From Spirochaetota bacterium (GTDB taxonomy: Bacteria > Spirochaetota > Spirochaetia > Treponematales > Treponemataceae), in NCBI GenBank assembly GCA_023443865.1, contig JAEZST010000022.1, positions 310,001 to 374,000 on the forward strand: a stretch of DNA of 64,000 bases, in the 5' to 3' direction. Position 1 is the first letter of the stretch; each line of letters starts with the position of its first letter. Made by a program: the position numbers and the translations under genes. This document shows, piece after piece, positions 49,601 to 56,585 of this stretch. A model generated the notes under the pieces. That model was not told where the DNA came from, did not search any database, and saw nothing but the letters and a program-made list of their open reading frames with translations.

Positions 49601-51169
49601 CCCCGTCGCGACGGCTCCCGGTATCCCGCCGGCTTCGACCATCTGCGCGACCTGGGCGTTACGCACGTTCAGTTTTTGCCCCTGTTCGATTACGGCAGCG
49701 TGGACGAAACCCTGCACGGCGACCCGGAGTACGGGCTGCGCCTGGTGGGAGGCAAGTTTAACTGGGGCTACGACCCGGAAAACTATTCCGCGCCCGAGGG
49801 CGTATACTCCTCGAACCCCTTCGACGGCGCCGTGCGAATCCGGGAACTCAAGGAAATGATCCGGGAATTTCTCGCCGCCGGGATCGGGGTCGTTATGGAC
49901 GTGGTCTACAATCACGTGCCCTCCGCGCACGTCCATGCCCTCGGCATCTGCGTGCCCGGGTACTACTTCCGCCCGGAACGCTTTTCCCAGGCCGGCGACG
50001 ACACGGCGAGCGAGCGCGCCATGTTCCGCTCGTACATGATCGATTCCCTTTCCCATTGGCTTACCGAATACAAGCTTTCGGGCTTTCGGTTCGACTTGAT
50101 GGGCCTTCACGACGTGGCGACCATGAACGCGGTCGCGGAAAGCCTGCGGAAAATCAAGGGCGACGTATTGCTGTACGGCGAGGGCTGGGACATGTACCGG
50201 GGCGCGAAGACCGTCGGGGCGAGCATGCTCGAGGCGAAAAAGCTGGGCGGCATCGGCTTTTTCAACGACGCGTTCCGGTGCGCCGTTAAGGGCGACGCCT
50301 TCGTGCCCCGGGAGGGCGGCTTTCTTCACGGGGGCGCCCGCCGGGAATCGGTGAAATTCGGGCTCGTCGGCGCGGTCTACCATCCCCAGGTGCACAATCG
50401 CGCCGTCACCGGCACGGCGAACCCGAATCCCTGGACCGACCGTACGGCCTCGTCCGTCAATTACACGGAAATTCACGACAATTCCACGCTCTACGACAAA
50501 CTGGTATTGGTGGAGCCGGGTCGCGACGAAGCGTATTACGCCCTCCTTCAGCGCACGGCCATCGGCCTCGTCCTCCTTGCCCAGGGCATGCCCGTCTTGC
50601 ACGCGGGCATGGAATTCCTCAGGACTAAAGAAATTCCCCGGACGATTCTCGCGCAATATCCGGGTTTGCGCGATCTGTACCGGGCGGTCGAGCCGGAAGA
50701 GACGGCCGAAGCCGCGGACAACGCCCGGTTCGCTCCGGACGGGCGCGCCTTCAGCCACAATTCCTATAATCTTTCGGACGCGATCAACGGCCTCGATTGG
50801 GAGCGCCGGGCCGCGAACGAGGAGACCGTCGCCTTTACCCGACGACTCATCGCGATACGGAAGGCACACGCCCATTTCCGGCTTCGGGAAGAAAGCGAGG
50901 TGGCCGCCTGCCTGTCCTTCATCGAGCCGGAAGCCGATCTCCTCGCCTGGCGAATCCTCGACCCCACGGGCGCCGATCCCTGGGCGCAGGTCTGCGCGGT
51001 CGTGAACCCGGGAAGCGAGGCGCGGACCTTCGCGTTGCCTCCCGCGCGGAACGCCGGTTATTGGCGCGAGGCGATCTCAAGCTCGACGGAACCGTCGGAG
51101 GCGCGCCTTCCCGCCGGCTCGGCCGTGCGGATCGGGGCGAAAGCGCTGTACTTATACGCGGAATTTTAG
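46649..51169 (+). CDS. Glycogen debranching enzyme-type I pullulanase fusion
   Basis: 1506 residues from ATG 46649. Residues 1-690 are a GDE/amylo-alpha-1,6-glucosidase: N-terminal beta domain (RFAWTDRVSGFLELNSARAG), then an (alpha/alpha)6 barrel with GLPWFRDNWGRDTFIALSG (about 263), DTWMDARIRG (about 384) and GTVWPWNSGPYVSAA (about 548). After a linker (about 690-795), a CBM48 (FLLWAPTARAVELALWAEG) and GVNGKRSMVVDFS lead into a GH13_14 pullulanase barrel: NWGYDPENYSAPEGVYSSNP, VVMDVVYNHVP, nucleophile GFRFDLMGLHD (about 1144), acid/base LLYGEGWDMY (about 1175) and NYTEIHDNST (about 1270). All catalytic residues I can place are present. Both halves attack alpha-1,6 branches, by different folds. 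The enzyme lacks a signal peptide and should act on cytoplasmic glycogen. One continuous frame, no stop, so not an assembly join. Confidence 0.93.
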   Translation: MKLILTPGNGRRFAWTDRVSGFLELNSARAGVCEGGYRRFGKTFFRDVYLADTVDLWRTNAVKTEVEPSGARIVFREGDSPASLSLSLLVDEQALAVTLEGDRGDCGLLLPPRPASSAESPAWKPVGPSLPDGTSAAFCAWRSFPESLSGGEGESFGSSGIAVASARPFTLAEGEAGRVILHGASLPATWYVAFEATPEAAAEKAVRLAREDGLRDHREKVAAALSSVTAATGDARFDEALAWARFSGWMLVTDDGGARGIWAGLPWFRDNWGRDTFIALSGILLAGGHFGEARSVLTGFARHQNRDPGSPDWGRIPNRWRGPNDVIYNTADGTLWFIRAVWEYLQYAGDLSLLGEIGPAVDLALKADAERRIDEHGFLLHGDADTWMDARIRGENPWSPRGDRANDVQALWYTALRIGSRLSRMAGDEAAAAERDSLADRVRSSFRRFFWSAERNALADRLPPGPHGEWERDFTVRPNQLFALTVPSVLSPEESLLDEACSRAVLENVERELVSPFGLFSLCPDDPRFHPRHEDPDRYHKDAAYHNGTVWPWNSGPYVSAACRQGAGSLPSRAAGILRNEARMILESGCAGTLSENIHALPDSLGNPVLSGAWSQAWSVSEFVRNVHEDVLGFRPRLAENAIDLSPSFPDGITRFAASFPIGARSGEGGNGRLRLTVNRLEDGSYEAEALLDAPADFAPLAVNGRTLAPGVPVPVPISRRAGASGGAPFDSTATRSPSPLPRDPAAFVPEAWVTEPFPARELETEWCGALHRKDWLEGLILSGRQNGAGGGPLTAELEWYFDSDQFRNAYETRASFGSRWAPDETRFLLWAPTARAVELALWAEGTGGEPARVVPMTRGRGGNADGAGHTDRGTWFAAVPGDLHGVYYTFRVRAHGIVRESADPEARACGVNGKRSMVVDFSRTDPEGWSAAAAPPLASANDAVVYELHVADLTSSPSWTGPESLRRKYGGVTARNVTCGAVDPRRDGSRYPAGFDHLRDLGVTHVQFLPLFDYGSVDETLHGDPEYGLRLVGGKFNWGYDPENYSAPEGVYSSNPFDGAVRIRELKEMIREFLAAGIGVVMDVVYNHVPSAHVHALGICVPGYYFRPERFSQAGDDTASERAMFRSYMIDSLSHWLTEYKLSGFRFDLMGLHDVATMNAVAESLRKIKGDVLLYGEGWDMYRGAKTVGASMLEAKKLGGIGFFNDAFRCAVKGDAFVPREGGFLHGGARRESVKFGLVGAVYHPQVHNRAVTGTANPNPWTDRTASSVNYTEIHDNSTLYDKLVLVEPGRDEAYYALLQRTAIGLVLLAQGMPVLHAGMEFLRTKEIPRTILAQYPGLRDLYRAVEPEETAEAADNARFAPDGRAFSHNSYNLSDAINGLDWERRAANEETVAFTRRLIAIRKAHAHFRLREESEVAACLSFIEPEADLLAWRILDPTGADPWAQVCAVVNPGSEARTFALPPARNAGYWREAISSSTEPSEARLPAGSAVRIGAKALYLYAEF

Positions 51170-51206
51170 TACATTGGTCACTAGTTCATTTACAAGGAGC
51201 ACAGCC

Positions 51207-51854
51207 GTGAATTCACGCATTCAGCGCGGAAGCAAGATACGCCCGCTCGACGCCTTCCGGAACGAAGAGGAAGAAGAGGAAGAGGACGACAAGGCCGAAC
51301 GCGGTCAGGGGCCCGATCCCTTCGCGGCGAAATTTCTCAAAACCCGGCAAATCCTCCTTTCGGGCGAGATCAATAAACCCTTGGCCGAGAAGATCGTTCG
51401 GCAATTGCTCATCCTCGAGTCCGACTCGAAAGACCCGATCAAGATCTATATCGATTCTCCCGGGGGCGACGCCGACGCCGGCTACGCCATTTTCGACATG
51501 ATCCGATTCATCGACGCGCCGGTGTACACCATCGGCATGGGACTCGTCGCCAGCGCCGGCTCGATCATCCTCCTGGCCGCCCCGAAGGAGCGCCGGTTCG
51601 CCCTGCCGAACAGTCACTACCTCATCCACCAGCCCCTCTCGGGCATCAAGGGCGTGGCCACCGAGATAGAGATCCACGCGGCTGAGCTCGAAAAGATGCG
51701 GGTACGCATTAACCGCCTGATCGCCGACGAAACGGGCCTTCCGATCGAAAAGGTCTCCAAGGATACGGACCGGGATTTCTGGATGAACGCCGAGGAAGCG
51801 AAGGAGTACCGTCTCGTTTCCAAGATCGTCGCCAAGCGCTCGGAACTTCCCTAA
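51207..51854 (+). CDS. clpP: ClpP-family protease with acidic N-terminal extension
   Basis: 215 residues starting at GTG 51207, because AAGGAG (51194-51199) is spaced 7 nt from it; an in-frame TTG at 51174 has no such site. The catalytic triad is visible: Ser in GMGLVASAGSIILL, His in NSHYLIHQPLSG and Asp in SKDTDRDFWMNAEEAKEY. The core starts at KFLKTRQILLSGEI; before it lies a 40-residue extension with a run of Glu/Asp (NEEEEEEEDDKAE), not present in standard ClpP. The ASAGS serine motif (instead of the common ASMGA) suggests the diverged second ClpP paralogue. It assembles with Clp ATPases. A strong terminator follows. Confidence 0.92.
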   Translation: MNSRIQRGSKIRPLDAFRNEEEEEEEDDKAERGQGPDPFAAKFLKTRQILLSGEINKPLAEKIVRQLLILESDSKDPIKIYIDSPGGDADAGYAIFDMIRFIDAPVYTIGMGLVASAGSIILLAAPKERRFALPNSHYLIHQPLSGIKGVATEIEIHAAELEKMRVRINRLIADETGLPIEKVSKDTDRDFWMNAEEAKEYRLVSKIVAKRSELP

Positions 51855-51889
51855 GCGCGTTACGCCCGCTCGCGGATCAATAAAAAAAA

Positions 51890-51924
51890 CCGCCCGGAGA
51901 GAGCCTCTCCGGGCGGTTTTTTTT
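51890..51924 (+). terminator. Strong bidirectional terminator between clpP and eno
   Basis: A 12-bp perfect stem CCGCCCGGAGAG (51890-51901)/CTCTCCGGGCGG (51905-51916) with loop AGC is flanked by a run of A (51882-51889) and eight T (51917-51924). It serves the convergent clpP and enolase genes. Confidence 0.96.
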
Positions 51925-51945
51925 CGGAAGCGGGGCGGTTACGCC

Positions 51946-53244
51946 TTACCGCAGGAAATTCGAGAAGGTATCCCTACCCGAGTAGCGGGCGGTTACGCCC
52001 AGTTCGTCCTCGATCCGCATCAGTTGGTTATACTTCGCCACGCGGTCCGAGCGGCTCATGGAGCCGGTCTTGATCTGCCCGGTTTCCAGGGCCACCGCGA
52101 GATCGGCGATGAAGGTATCCTCCGTTTCGCCCGAGCGGTGGGAAATAACCGCGGAGTACCCCGCCTTTTGCGCCATGCGAACCGCGTCGATCGTTTCGGT
52201 CACCGAGCCGATCTGGTTCAGCTTGATCAGGATCGAGTTGCACGCCCCCTCGGCGATTCCGCGCGCCAGCCGTTCCGTATTGGTCACGAAAAAGTCGTCG
52301 CCCACGATCTGCACCCTGCTTCCCAATTCCTCGGTGAGCCGCGCGTAGCCTCCCCAGTCGTTTTGGTCCAGGGGATCCTCGATGGAGATGATCGGGTACT
52401 TATCGATCCATTTCTTGTACAGCTCGATCATCTCGTCGGCGGTGAATAGCTTGCCCGGGTTGGACTTCCAGAATTTGTAGCCCTTCCGCCCGCCGGCGTC
52501 GTACAGTTCCGAGGCGGCGCAGTCCAGGGCGATCATGATATCCTCTCCGGGGCGATAGTTCGCCTTTTCGATGGCCTTCATGATAAAGCCCAGGGCTTCC
52601 TCGTTGTCCAGGTTCGGCGCGAAGCCGCCCTCGTCTCCCACGGAGGTGGCGTGGCCGGCGTCTTTCAGAATGCCCTTCAGGCTGTGGAATACCTCGGCGG
52701 TCATGCGGACCGCGTCGCGCACCGTCGCCGCCCCCACGGGCATTACCATGAATTCCTGGAAATCGATCTTGTTGTCCGAATGCTGGCCGCCGTTGACGAT
52801 ATTCGCCATGGGCACGGGCAGCTGCATGGTATGCGCGCCGCCGAGGTAGCGGTACAGGGGGATCCCCAAGGAATCCGCCGCCGCGCGGGCGACCGCCATG
52901 GAAACGCCGAGAATGGCGTTGGCGCCCAATTTTGATTTATTCTTCGTCCCGTCAAGGTTTAAAAGAAGATGGTCTATTTCGGCCTGGTCCAGGGCGTCGG
53001 CCCCGTCCAGTTCCTCCGCGATCTCGTTATTGACGTGCTCCACCGCCTCGAGAACGCCCTTTCCCTTATACCGCGCGGCGTCTCCGTCCCGCAGTTCAAG
53101 GGCCTCGTGCTCACCGGTCGAAGCCCCGGAGGGAACGGCGGCGCGGCCTCTCGAGCCGTCCTCAAGATATACGTCAACCTCGACGGTAGGGTTGCCCCGC
53201 GAATCGAGAATCTCCCGCCCGTCGACAAATACGATAGTGCTCAT
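51946..53244 (-). CDS. eno: Enolase
   Basis: 432 residues from ATG 53244 (GGGGAGG 5 nt upstream; the longer frame is discarded). It converts 2-phosphoglycerate to phosphoenolpyruvate. Marks are GREILDSRGNPTVEVDVYL, PSGASTGEHEALELRDGD, GDEGGFAPNL, the Mg ligands in IALDCAASELYD, SIEDPLDQNDW and VGDDFFVTN, the catalytic Lys in ILIKLNQIGSVTET, and ISHRSGETEDTFIADLAV. Monocistronic, with its own strong promoter and a shared terminator. Confidence 0.98.
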   Translation of the reverse strand: MSTIVFVDGREILDSRGNPTVEVDVYLEDGSRGRAAVPSGASTGEHEALELRDGDAARYKGKGVLEAVEHVNNEIAEELDGADALDQAEIDHLLLNLDGTKNKSKLGANAILGVSMAVARAAADSLGIPLYRYLGGAHTMQLPVPMANIVNGGQHSDNKIDFQEFMVMPVGAATVRDAVRMTAEVFHSLKGILKDAGHATSVGDEGGFAPNLDNEEALGFIMKAIEKANYRPGEDIMIALDCAASELYDAGGRKGYKFWKSNPGKLFTADEMIELYKKWIDKYPIISIEDPLDQNDWGGYARLTEELGSRVQIVGDDFFVTNTERLARGIAEGACNSILIKLNQIGSVTETIDAVRMAQKAGYSAVISHRSGETEDTFIADLAVALETGQIKTGSMSRSDRVAKYNQLMRIEDELGVTARYSGRDTFSNFLR

Positions 53245-53281
53245 GGTTTCCTCCCCTTCGTTTAGAAACGTTTTCGTATTT

Positions 53282-53310
53282 ATAATAGGCATTTTCCATG
53301 GTAAAATCAA
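53282..53310 (-). promoter_or_regulatory. Enolase promoter
   Basis: On the minus strand TTGATT (53310-53305), 17 nt and TATTAT (53287-53282), leaving a leader of about 30 nt that includes GGGGAGG. The -35 box overlaps TAAAAT (53302-53307), the probable -10 box of the divergent UPF0158-GNAT gene, so the two promoters interfere. Confidence 0.7.
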
Positions 53311-53315
53311 ACGAT

Positions 53316-54245
53316 ATGGAATTTGAGCTAACGCCGGAAATCCTGGACGAAATAACCTTCGCCATGGAGGATCAGTCTTCCACCTTCGTTTTCGACGCCG
53401 AGGAAGGCCGCTGCCGCCCCGCCGACGGCTCCGAGGAGTTTGCCGGAGAGGGCCGGTATTATCCCGTGCCCGCCTGGGATTCGGTCCACGGATTCCGCCT
53501 AATGGAACGCTTCGTCTCGCGGCTCCGCAATCCCGTTGCGAGGGAGGAGCTCCGCGGCGCGCTCTCCTCCGGGCACGGCGTGTTCCGGTCCTTCAAGAAT
53601 ATCCTCAAAACCTATCCGGAGCTCGAACGGAAATGGCACCGCATGAAGGACGAGGAAATGCGGCGGATCGTCTACGACTGGTACAATACCTACCGCGACG
53701 CCTGGGGCTACGAACGGGTGGGGCCCGAGCCCGAGGATACCGCGGAGATCGTCGAAACGGATTTTTCCTTTCGCGACTACGACGAGGAAGACCTCGCGCC
53801 CGTCGAGGAACTCATGGACGCCCTGAGGAACGAGCAGGCGGAATCGCTGCCCGCGGACCTGTTCGAGGCCGTGCTTGAGCTCGATTACGCTGCCCAGGAC
53901 CCCCTGTCGGGCGACGAGACCGTGCTCGTTGCCGAAAGCGCGGACGGCGAGCTTTCCGGAGCGGCGGTTTCGCGGACCATCCCCGAGGATAGCCTACTGT
54001 GCGCCCAGCTGTGCTTTATCGGCGTATACCCGGAGTTTCGCGGCCTTGGGCTCGGAAAGGAGCTGCTGGACAGGACGGTTGAAGCCTGGCGACGGAGGGG
54101 CTGCCGCTGGCTGCTGCTGAACTCGCCCATCGTTCCTCCCGAATTCGCCCAGAGCTTGACCCGGCTCGGATTCGTGAACCGGGGCCATCTTTCGGTGCTC
54201 GATCTCGCCGCGGGGGCGACCATTGAGCAATTTCGCGATTTATGA
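53316..54245 (+). CDS. UPF0158-GNAT fusion protein
   Basis: 309 residues from ATG 53316; TAAAAT ends 8 nt upstream and there is no Shine-Dalgarno, so probably leaderless. Residues 1-140 match my memory of UPF0158: PEILDEITFAMEDQSSTFVFDAEEGRC, RYYPVPAWDSVHGFRLMERFVSRL, LRGALSSGHGVFRSFKNIL and RIVYDWYNTYRDAWGYER. Residues 150-309 are a GNAT acetyltransferase with the acetyl-CoA loop IGVYPEFRGLGLGKELLDRTVEAWRRRGCRWLLLNS and SLTRLGFVNRG. UPF0158 proteins normally stand alone; the fusion suggests that the domain positions or controls an acetylation target. Substrate unknown. Confidence 0.85.
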   Translation: MEFELTPEILDEITFAMEDQSSTFVFDAEEGRCRPADGSEEFAGEGRYYPVPAWDSVHGFRLMERFVSRLRNPVAREELRGALSSGHGVFRSFKNILKTYPELERKWHRMKDEEMRRIVYDWYNTYRDAWGYERVGPEPEDTAEIVETDFSFRDYDEEDLAPVEELMDALRNEQAESLPADLFEAVLELDYAAQDPLSGDETVLVAESADGELSGAAVSRTIPEDSLLCAQLCFIGVYPEFRGLGLGKELLDRTVEAWRRRGCRWLLLNSPIVPPEFAQSLTRLGFVNRGHLSVLDLAAGATIEQFRDL

Positions 54246-54269
54246 CACTATGGAATCAGGAGATGCATT

Positions 54270-55139
54270 GTGGCTTATAAGCAAAAACCGGAATTGAACG
54301 AGGACGCGATCCTCGAATACCTCCGCGACGCGGTTTCCCGTATCCGGTCCGAAGAAGATCCAGTAGAACTGAATAAGTATCGCCGCCTTTTCCGCAAGGG
54401 CGTTCCCTTTACCCTGCGTTCCTATTTCGCGGCCTACGTTCTCAAGCAGCTAGACGGCGGTTCCTTTCCCGGAACCGCTTCCCGACAGGGTCGGCGCGAC
54501 CGCAAGGAACGCCCCGCCCGCGATGAACGCCCCGCCCGCGAGGGCCGCGATTCCCGCAAGGGCGTCCGGAACGAAGGACCCGCCCCGAAGGCTGAGCGCC
54601 AAGAGCGCGCTCGCGGCGAAGAGGCAAAGCGCGACCGTCAGGTAGAGGGCAAGAACCGCCAGGCGGAAACCCGTCAGGCCGAAAGCCGGCCCTCCCTTCC
54701 GGACGACGTGTCCACGACCCTTTTCGTGAGCGTGGGAAGAAACCGCAGGGTGTATCCCCGCGACCTCATCGGCCTTATTTTACAGGCCACGGGCGTGGAA
54801 CGCGACCATATCGGGGAAATCCGCGTGCTGGATAACTATTCCTTCGTCCAGGTAATCACCGATGACGCGGAGAAAATCATAGCCGAACTGAACGAAACCG
54901 AGTATCGCGGTCGGAAACTCACCGTGAGCCATTCCAAGAAACGGGAAGACTCGCCGGCCGTCGAGAATCCGACTCCCTCCGTGGCGGGCGACGAGGCCTT
55001 CGGATCGGACGATCCCTCGGCCGACGAGAGCTACGCTGACGACGCCGACTTGGGCGCCGGAGACGAATCGGGAGACGGGACCTTAGAAGGGGACCCAACC
55101 GGTTTGGCGGATCACGAAGAAGATCGCGAAGAGGTTTAA
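54270..55139 (+). CDS. RNA-binding protein with stand-alone DbpA-type domain
   Basis: 289 residues from GTG 54270 (AGGAG 7 nt upstream). Residues 1-65 are helical (AILEYLRDAVSRIRSEEDPVELNKYRRLFRKGVPFTLRSYFAAYVL). About 70-145 is a very charged Arg/Glu/Lys segment of near repeats (RKERPARDERPAREGRDSRKG). Residues 150-230 are the DbpA RNA-recognition fold: TTLFVSVGRNRRVYPRDLIGLILQATGVERDHIGEIRVLDNYSFVQVI, EYRGRKLTVSHSKK. The C-terminal 60 residues are strongly acidic. The domain normally ends DEAD-box helicases that bind 23S rRNA hairpin 92; here the helicase core is absent. The 3' end overlaps the convergent membrane-protein gene by 57 bp. Confidence 0.87.
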   Translation: MAYKQKPELNEDAILEYLRDAVSRIRSEEDPVELNKYRRLFRKGVPFTLRSYFAAYVLKQLDGGSFPGTASRQGRRDRKERPARDERPAREGRDSRKGVRNEGPAPKAERQERARGEEAKRDRQVEGKNRQAETRQAESRPSLPDDVSTTLFVSVGRNRRVYPRDLIGLILQATGVERDHIGEIRVLDNYSFVQVITDDAEKIIAELNETEYRGRKLTVSHSKKREDSPAVENPTPSVAGDEAFGSDDPSADESYADDADLGAGDESGDGTLEGDPTGLADHEEDREEV

Positions 55140-55835
55140 CGAGACCCCCGCGGCTACGAGAAGAAGACCGACGGCACCGCGCCGGCGGTCTTTTTTTTTG
55201 TCCCGGCCGGTTTTGGCCGCGAGGCGATGGGCGAAAAGGGTGAGGAAGAGGCCCGGGGGACACCACGGGAGGGCTTTCCCGAAAATGGCCACCATCGCCG
55301 TTACGGCGGGAAGGGGAACGGAATAGGTCCGTAGCCAGATAATGAAAAAAAGGAATTCCACGAAAATTCCCGCGGCCGCCCACGCGTAGCGCAGGGGGTC
55401 GGGAACGGCCTCGTCCGCGCTCAGGCTTCCCATGATCGCCCTCGCGTCGCGGTCCGCGGTTCCGTTTTCCATGACCGCGACCAATGACCGGCGCAGGGGC
55501 ATGGCGGCCTCCGCCAGGACGAGGGGCGTGTTTACCGCGAGGAGGCGCAGTTTTCGGCCCGGAAGCTCCGTAACGCCGTTTTTCGCGCACCTGAGAAAGA
55601 GCGCCTTGTCGGGTACCACGACGACCGGAACGTCCGAACCCCCGCGGGCCTTCGGCGCGTAGGGCGCGAACCGGATTCCCTCGGGACCGACCCCGGCGCA
55701 GTATCCGGCCGTCCCCGCGCTCAAAAGGGCGAGCAGGCGTTTTCGGCGCCGTCGAAACCACGCGCCGCTCAGCGCCGGGAGGATGGTATAGGCCACGAGG
55801 GCCACGGATACGGCCAAAACGAGAGAACCGATCAT
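55083..55835 (-). CDS. Predicted membrane protein of unknown function
   Basis: 250 residues from ATG 55835 (AGGAG about 7 nt upstream; longer frame rejected). An N-terminal membrane helix (MIGSLVLAVSVALVAYTILPAL) is followed by RRRRKR and a soluble domain (about 30-130: VPVVVVPDKALFLRCAKNGVTELPGRKLRLLAVNTPLVL), then about three more hydrophobic segments and a basic loop KTGRDKKKDRRRG. I recognise no family. Its final 57 bp overlap the end of the RNA-binding protein gene on the other strand. It diverges from the MBL-fold hydrolase. Confidence 0.7.
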   Translation of the reverse strand: MIGSLVLAVSVALVAYTILPALSGAWFRRRRKRLLALLSAGTAGYCAGVGPEGIRFAPYAPKARGGSDVPVVVVPDKALFLRCAKNGVTELPGRKLRLLAVNTPLVLAEAAMPLRRSLVAVMENGTADRDARAIMGSLSADEAVPDPLRYAWAAAGIFVEFLFFIIWLRTYSVPLPAVTAMVAIFGKALPWCPPGLFLTLFAHRLAAKTGRDKKKDRRRGAVGLLLVAAGVSLNLFAIFFVIRQTGWVPF

Positions 55836-55854
55836 GTTCGCTCCTATCCATAAT

Positions 55855-55883
55855 TGGACATTCCCTGGCCATTGAGCTACTAT
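55855..55883 (+). promoter_or_regulatory. Promoter of the MBL-fold hydrolase, predicted leaderless
   Basis: TGGACA (55855-55860), 17 nt and TACTAT (55878-55883), then only 6 nt to ATG 55890 with no ribosome binding site. Confidence 0.6.
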
Positions 55884-55889
55884 GAAGCC

Positions 55890-56528
55890 ATGGAACCCGT
55901 CGTATTCGTTACCGGACCGCTTTCGGTCAACACGCTCATCCTGCCCGCCGATCCGGGGCGCTGCCTCGTCGTGGATCCGGGCGGCGATCCCGCTTTGATT
56001 ATAGCATATGTTCAGGAGGAAGGCTTCGTTCCCGCGGCCCTCGTACTTACCCACGGCCATTGGGACCATCTGGGCGCCTTGGGCGCCCTCGCCGAACGCT
56101 GGCCCGGGGCGGATATACTCATTCACCGGGAGGACGCGGCCTGGCTCGGAAGCGGCGCCGTCAGCCGGCACGCCGATTTCTTCGAGTCTCTCGGAGCCGG
56201 CGACCTAATAGATTCGACCCGTCCCGACCTCCCTTCCCCAACGGGCTTTCTCGCCGAGGGGGAAGCGCTTTACGGCTGGACCGTAATGCATACCCCCGGT
56301 CACAGTCCCGGCTCGATATGCCTTTATCGCGGGGAAGAGGGCGTTCTCGTGTCGGGGGACACCCTGTTCCGCTCCGGCTACGGGAGAACGGACGGTCCGG
56401 GCGGAAGCGACGTACGGCTGGCCGAGAGCCTTCACCGCCTTTTATCCCTTCCCGCCGAAACCCGGGTGTATCCCGGGCACGGCAAGCCTACCACCGTCGG
56501 GACCGAGCTTGGGGGATATTCGCTTTAA
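55890..56528 (+). CDS. Metallo-beta-lactamase-fold hydrolase, glyoxalase II type
   Basis: 212 residues. Zinc-binding motifs are VLTHGHWDHLGALG (HxHxDH form, third residue Trp between), MHTPGHSPGSICLY (His), VSGDTLFRSGYGRTD (bridging Asp) and YPGHGKPTTVG (His). This is the YcbL/glyoxalase II-like group that hydrolyses thioesters such as S-lactoylglutathione; in an organism probably without glutathione the true substrate is uncertain. The start is fixed by the -10 box 6 nt upstream. Converges with the Na/phosphate transporter gene. Confidence 0.92.
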   Translation: MEPVVFVTGPLSVNTLILPADPGRCLVVDPGGDPALIIAYVQEEGFVPAALVLTHGHWDHLGALGALAERWPGADILIHREDAAWLGSGAVSRHADFFESLGAGDLIDSTRPDLPSPTGFLAEGEALYGWTVMHTPGHSPGSICLYRGEEGVLVSGDTLFRSGYGRTDGPGGSDVRLAESLHRLLSLPAETRVYPGHGKPTTVGTELGGYSL

Positions 56529-56557
56529 AAAAAAAGCCTGTCCCGGGGGACAGGCTT
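56527..56557 (-). terminator. Intrinsic terminator of the Na/phosphate transporter gene
   Basis: Stem AAGCCTGTCC (56534-56543)/GGACAGGCTT (56548-56557) with loop CGGG. The A-run at 56527-56535 becomes a U-tract on the minus strand, so it terminates the gene read from 58247. In the plus direction there is no U-tract. Confidence 0.88.
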
Positions 56558-56585
56558 AGTCGCTTTACGGCGTGGGGCGAGCGGT

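Noticed and set aside
49397..50875. A 492-codon antisense frame in the pullulanase half of the fusion
   Set aside because: Shadow of the catalytic barrel; no independent start signal.
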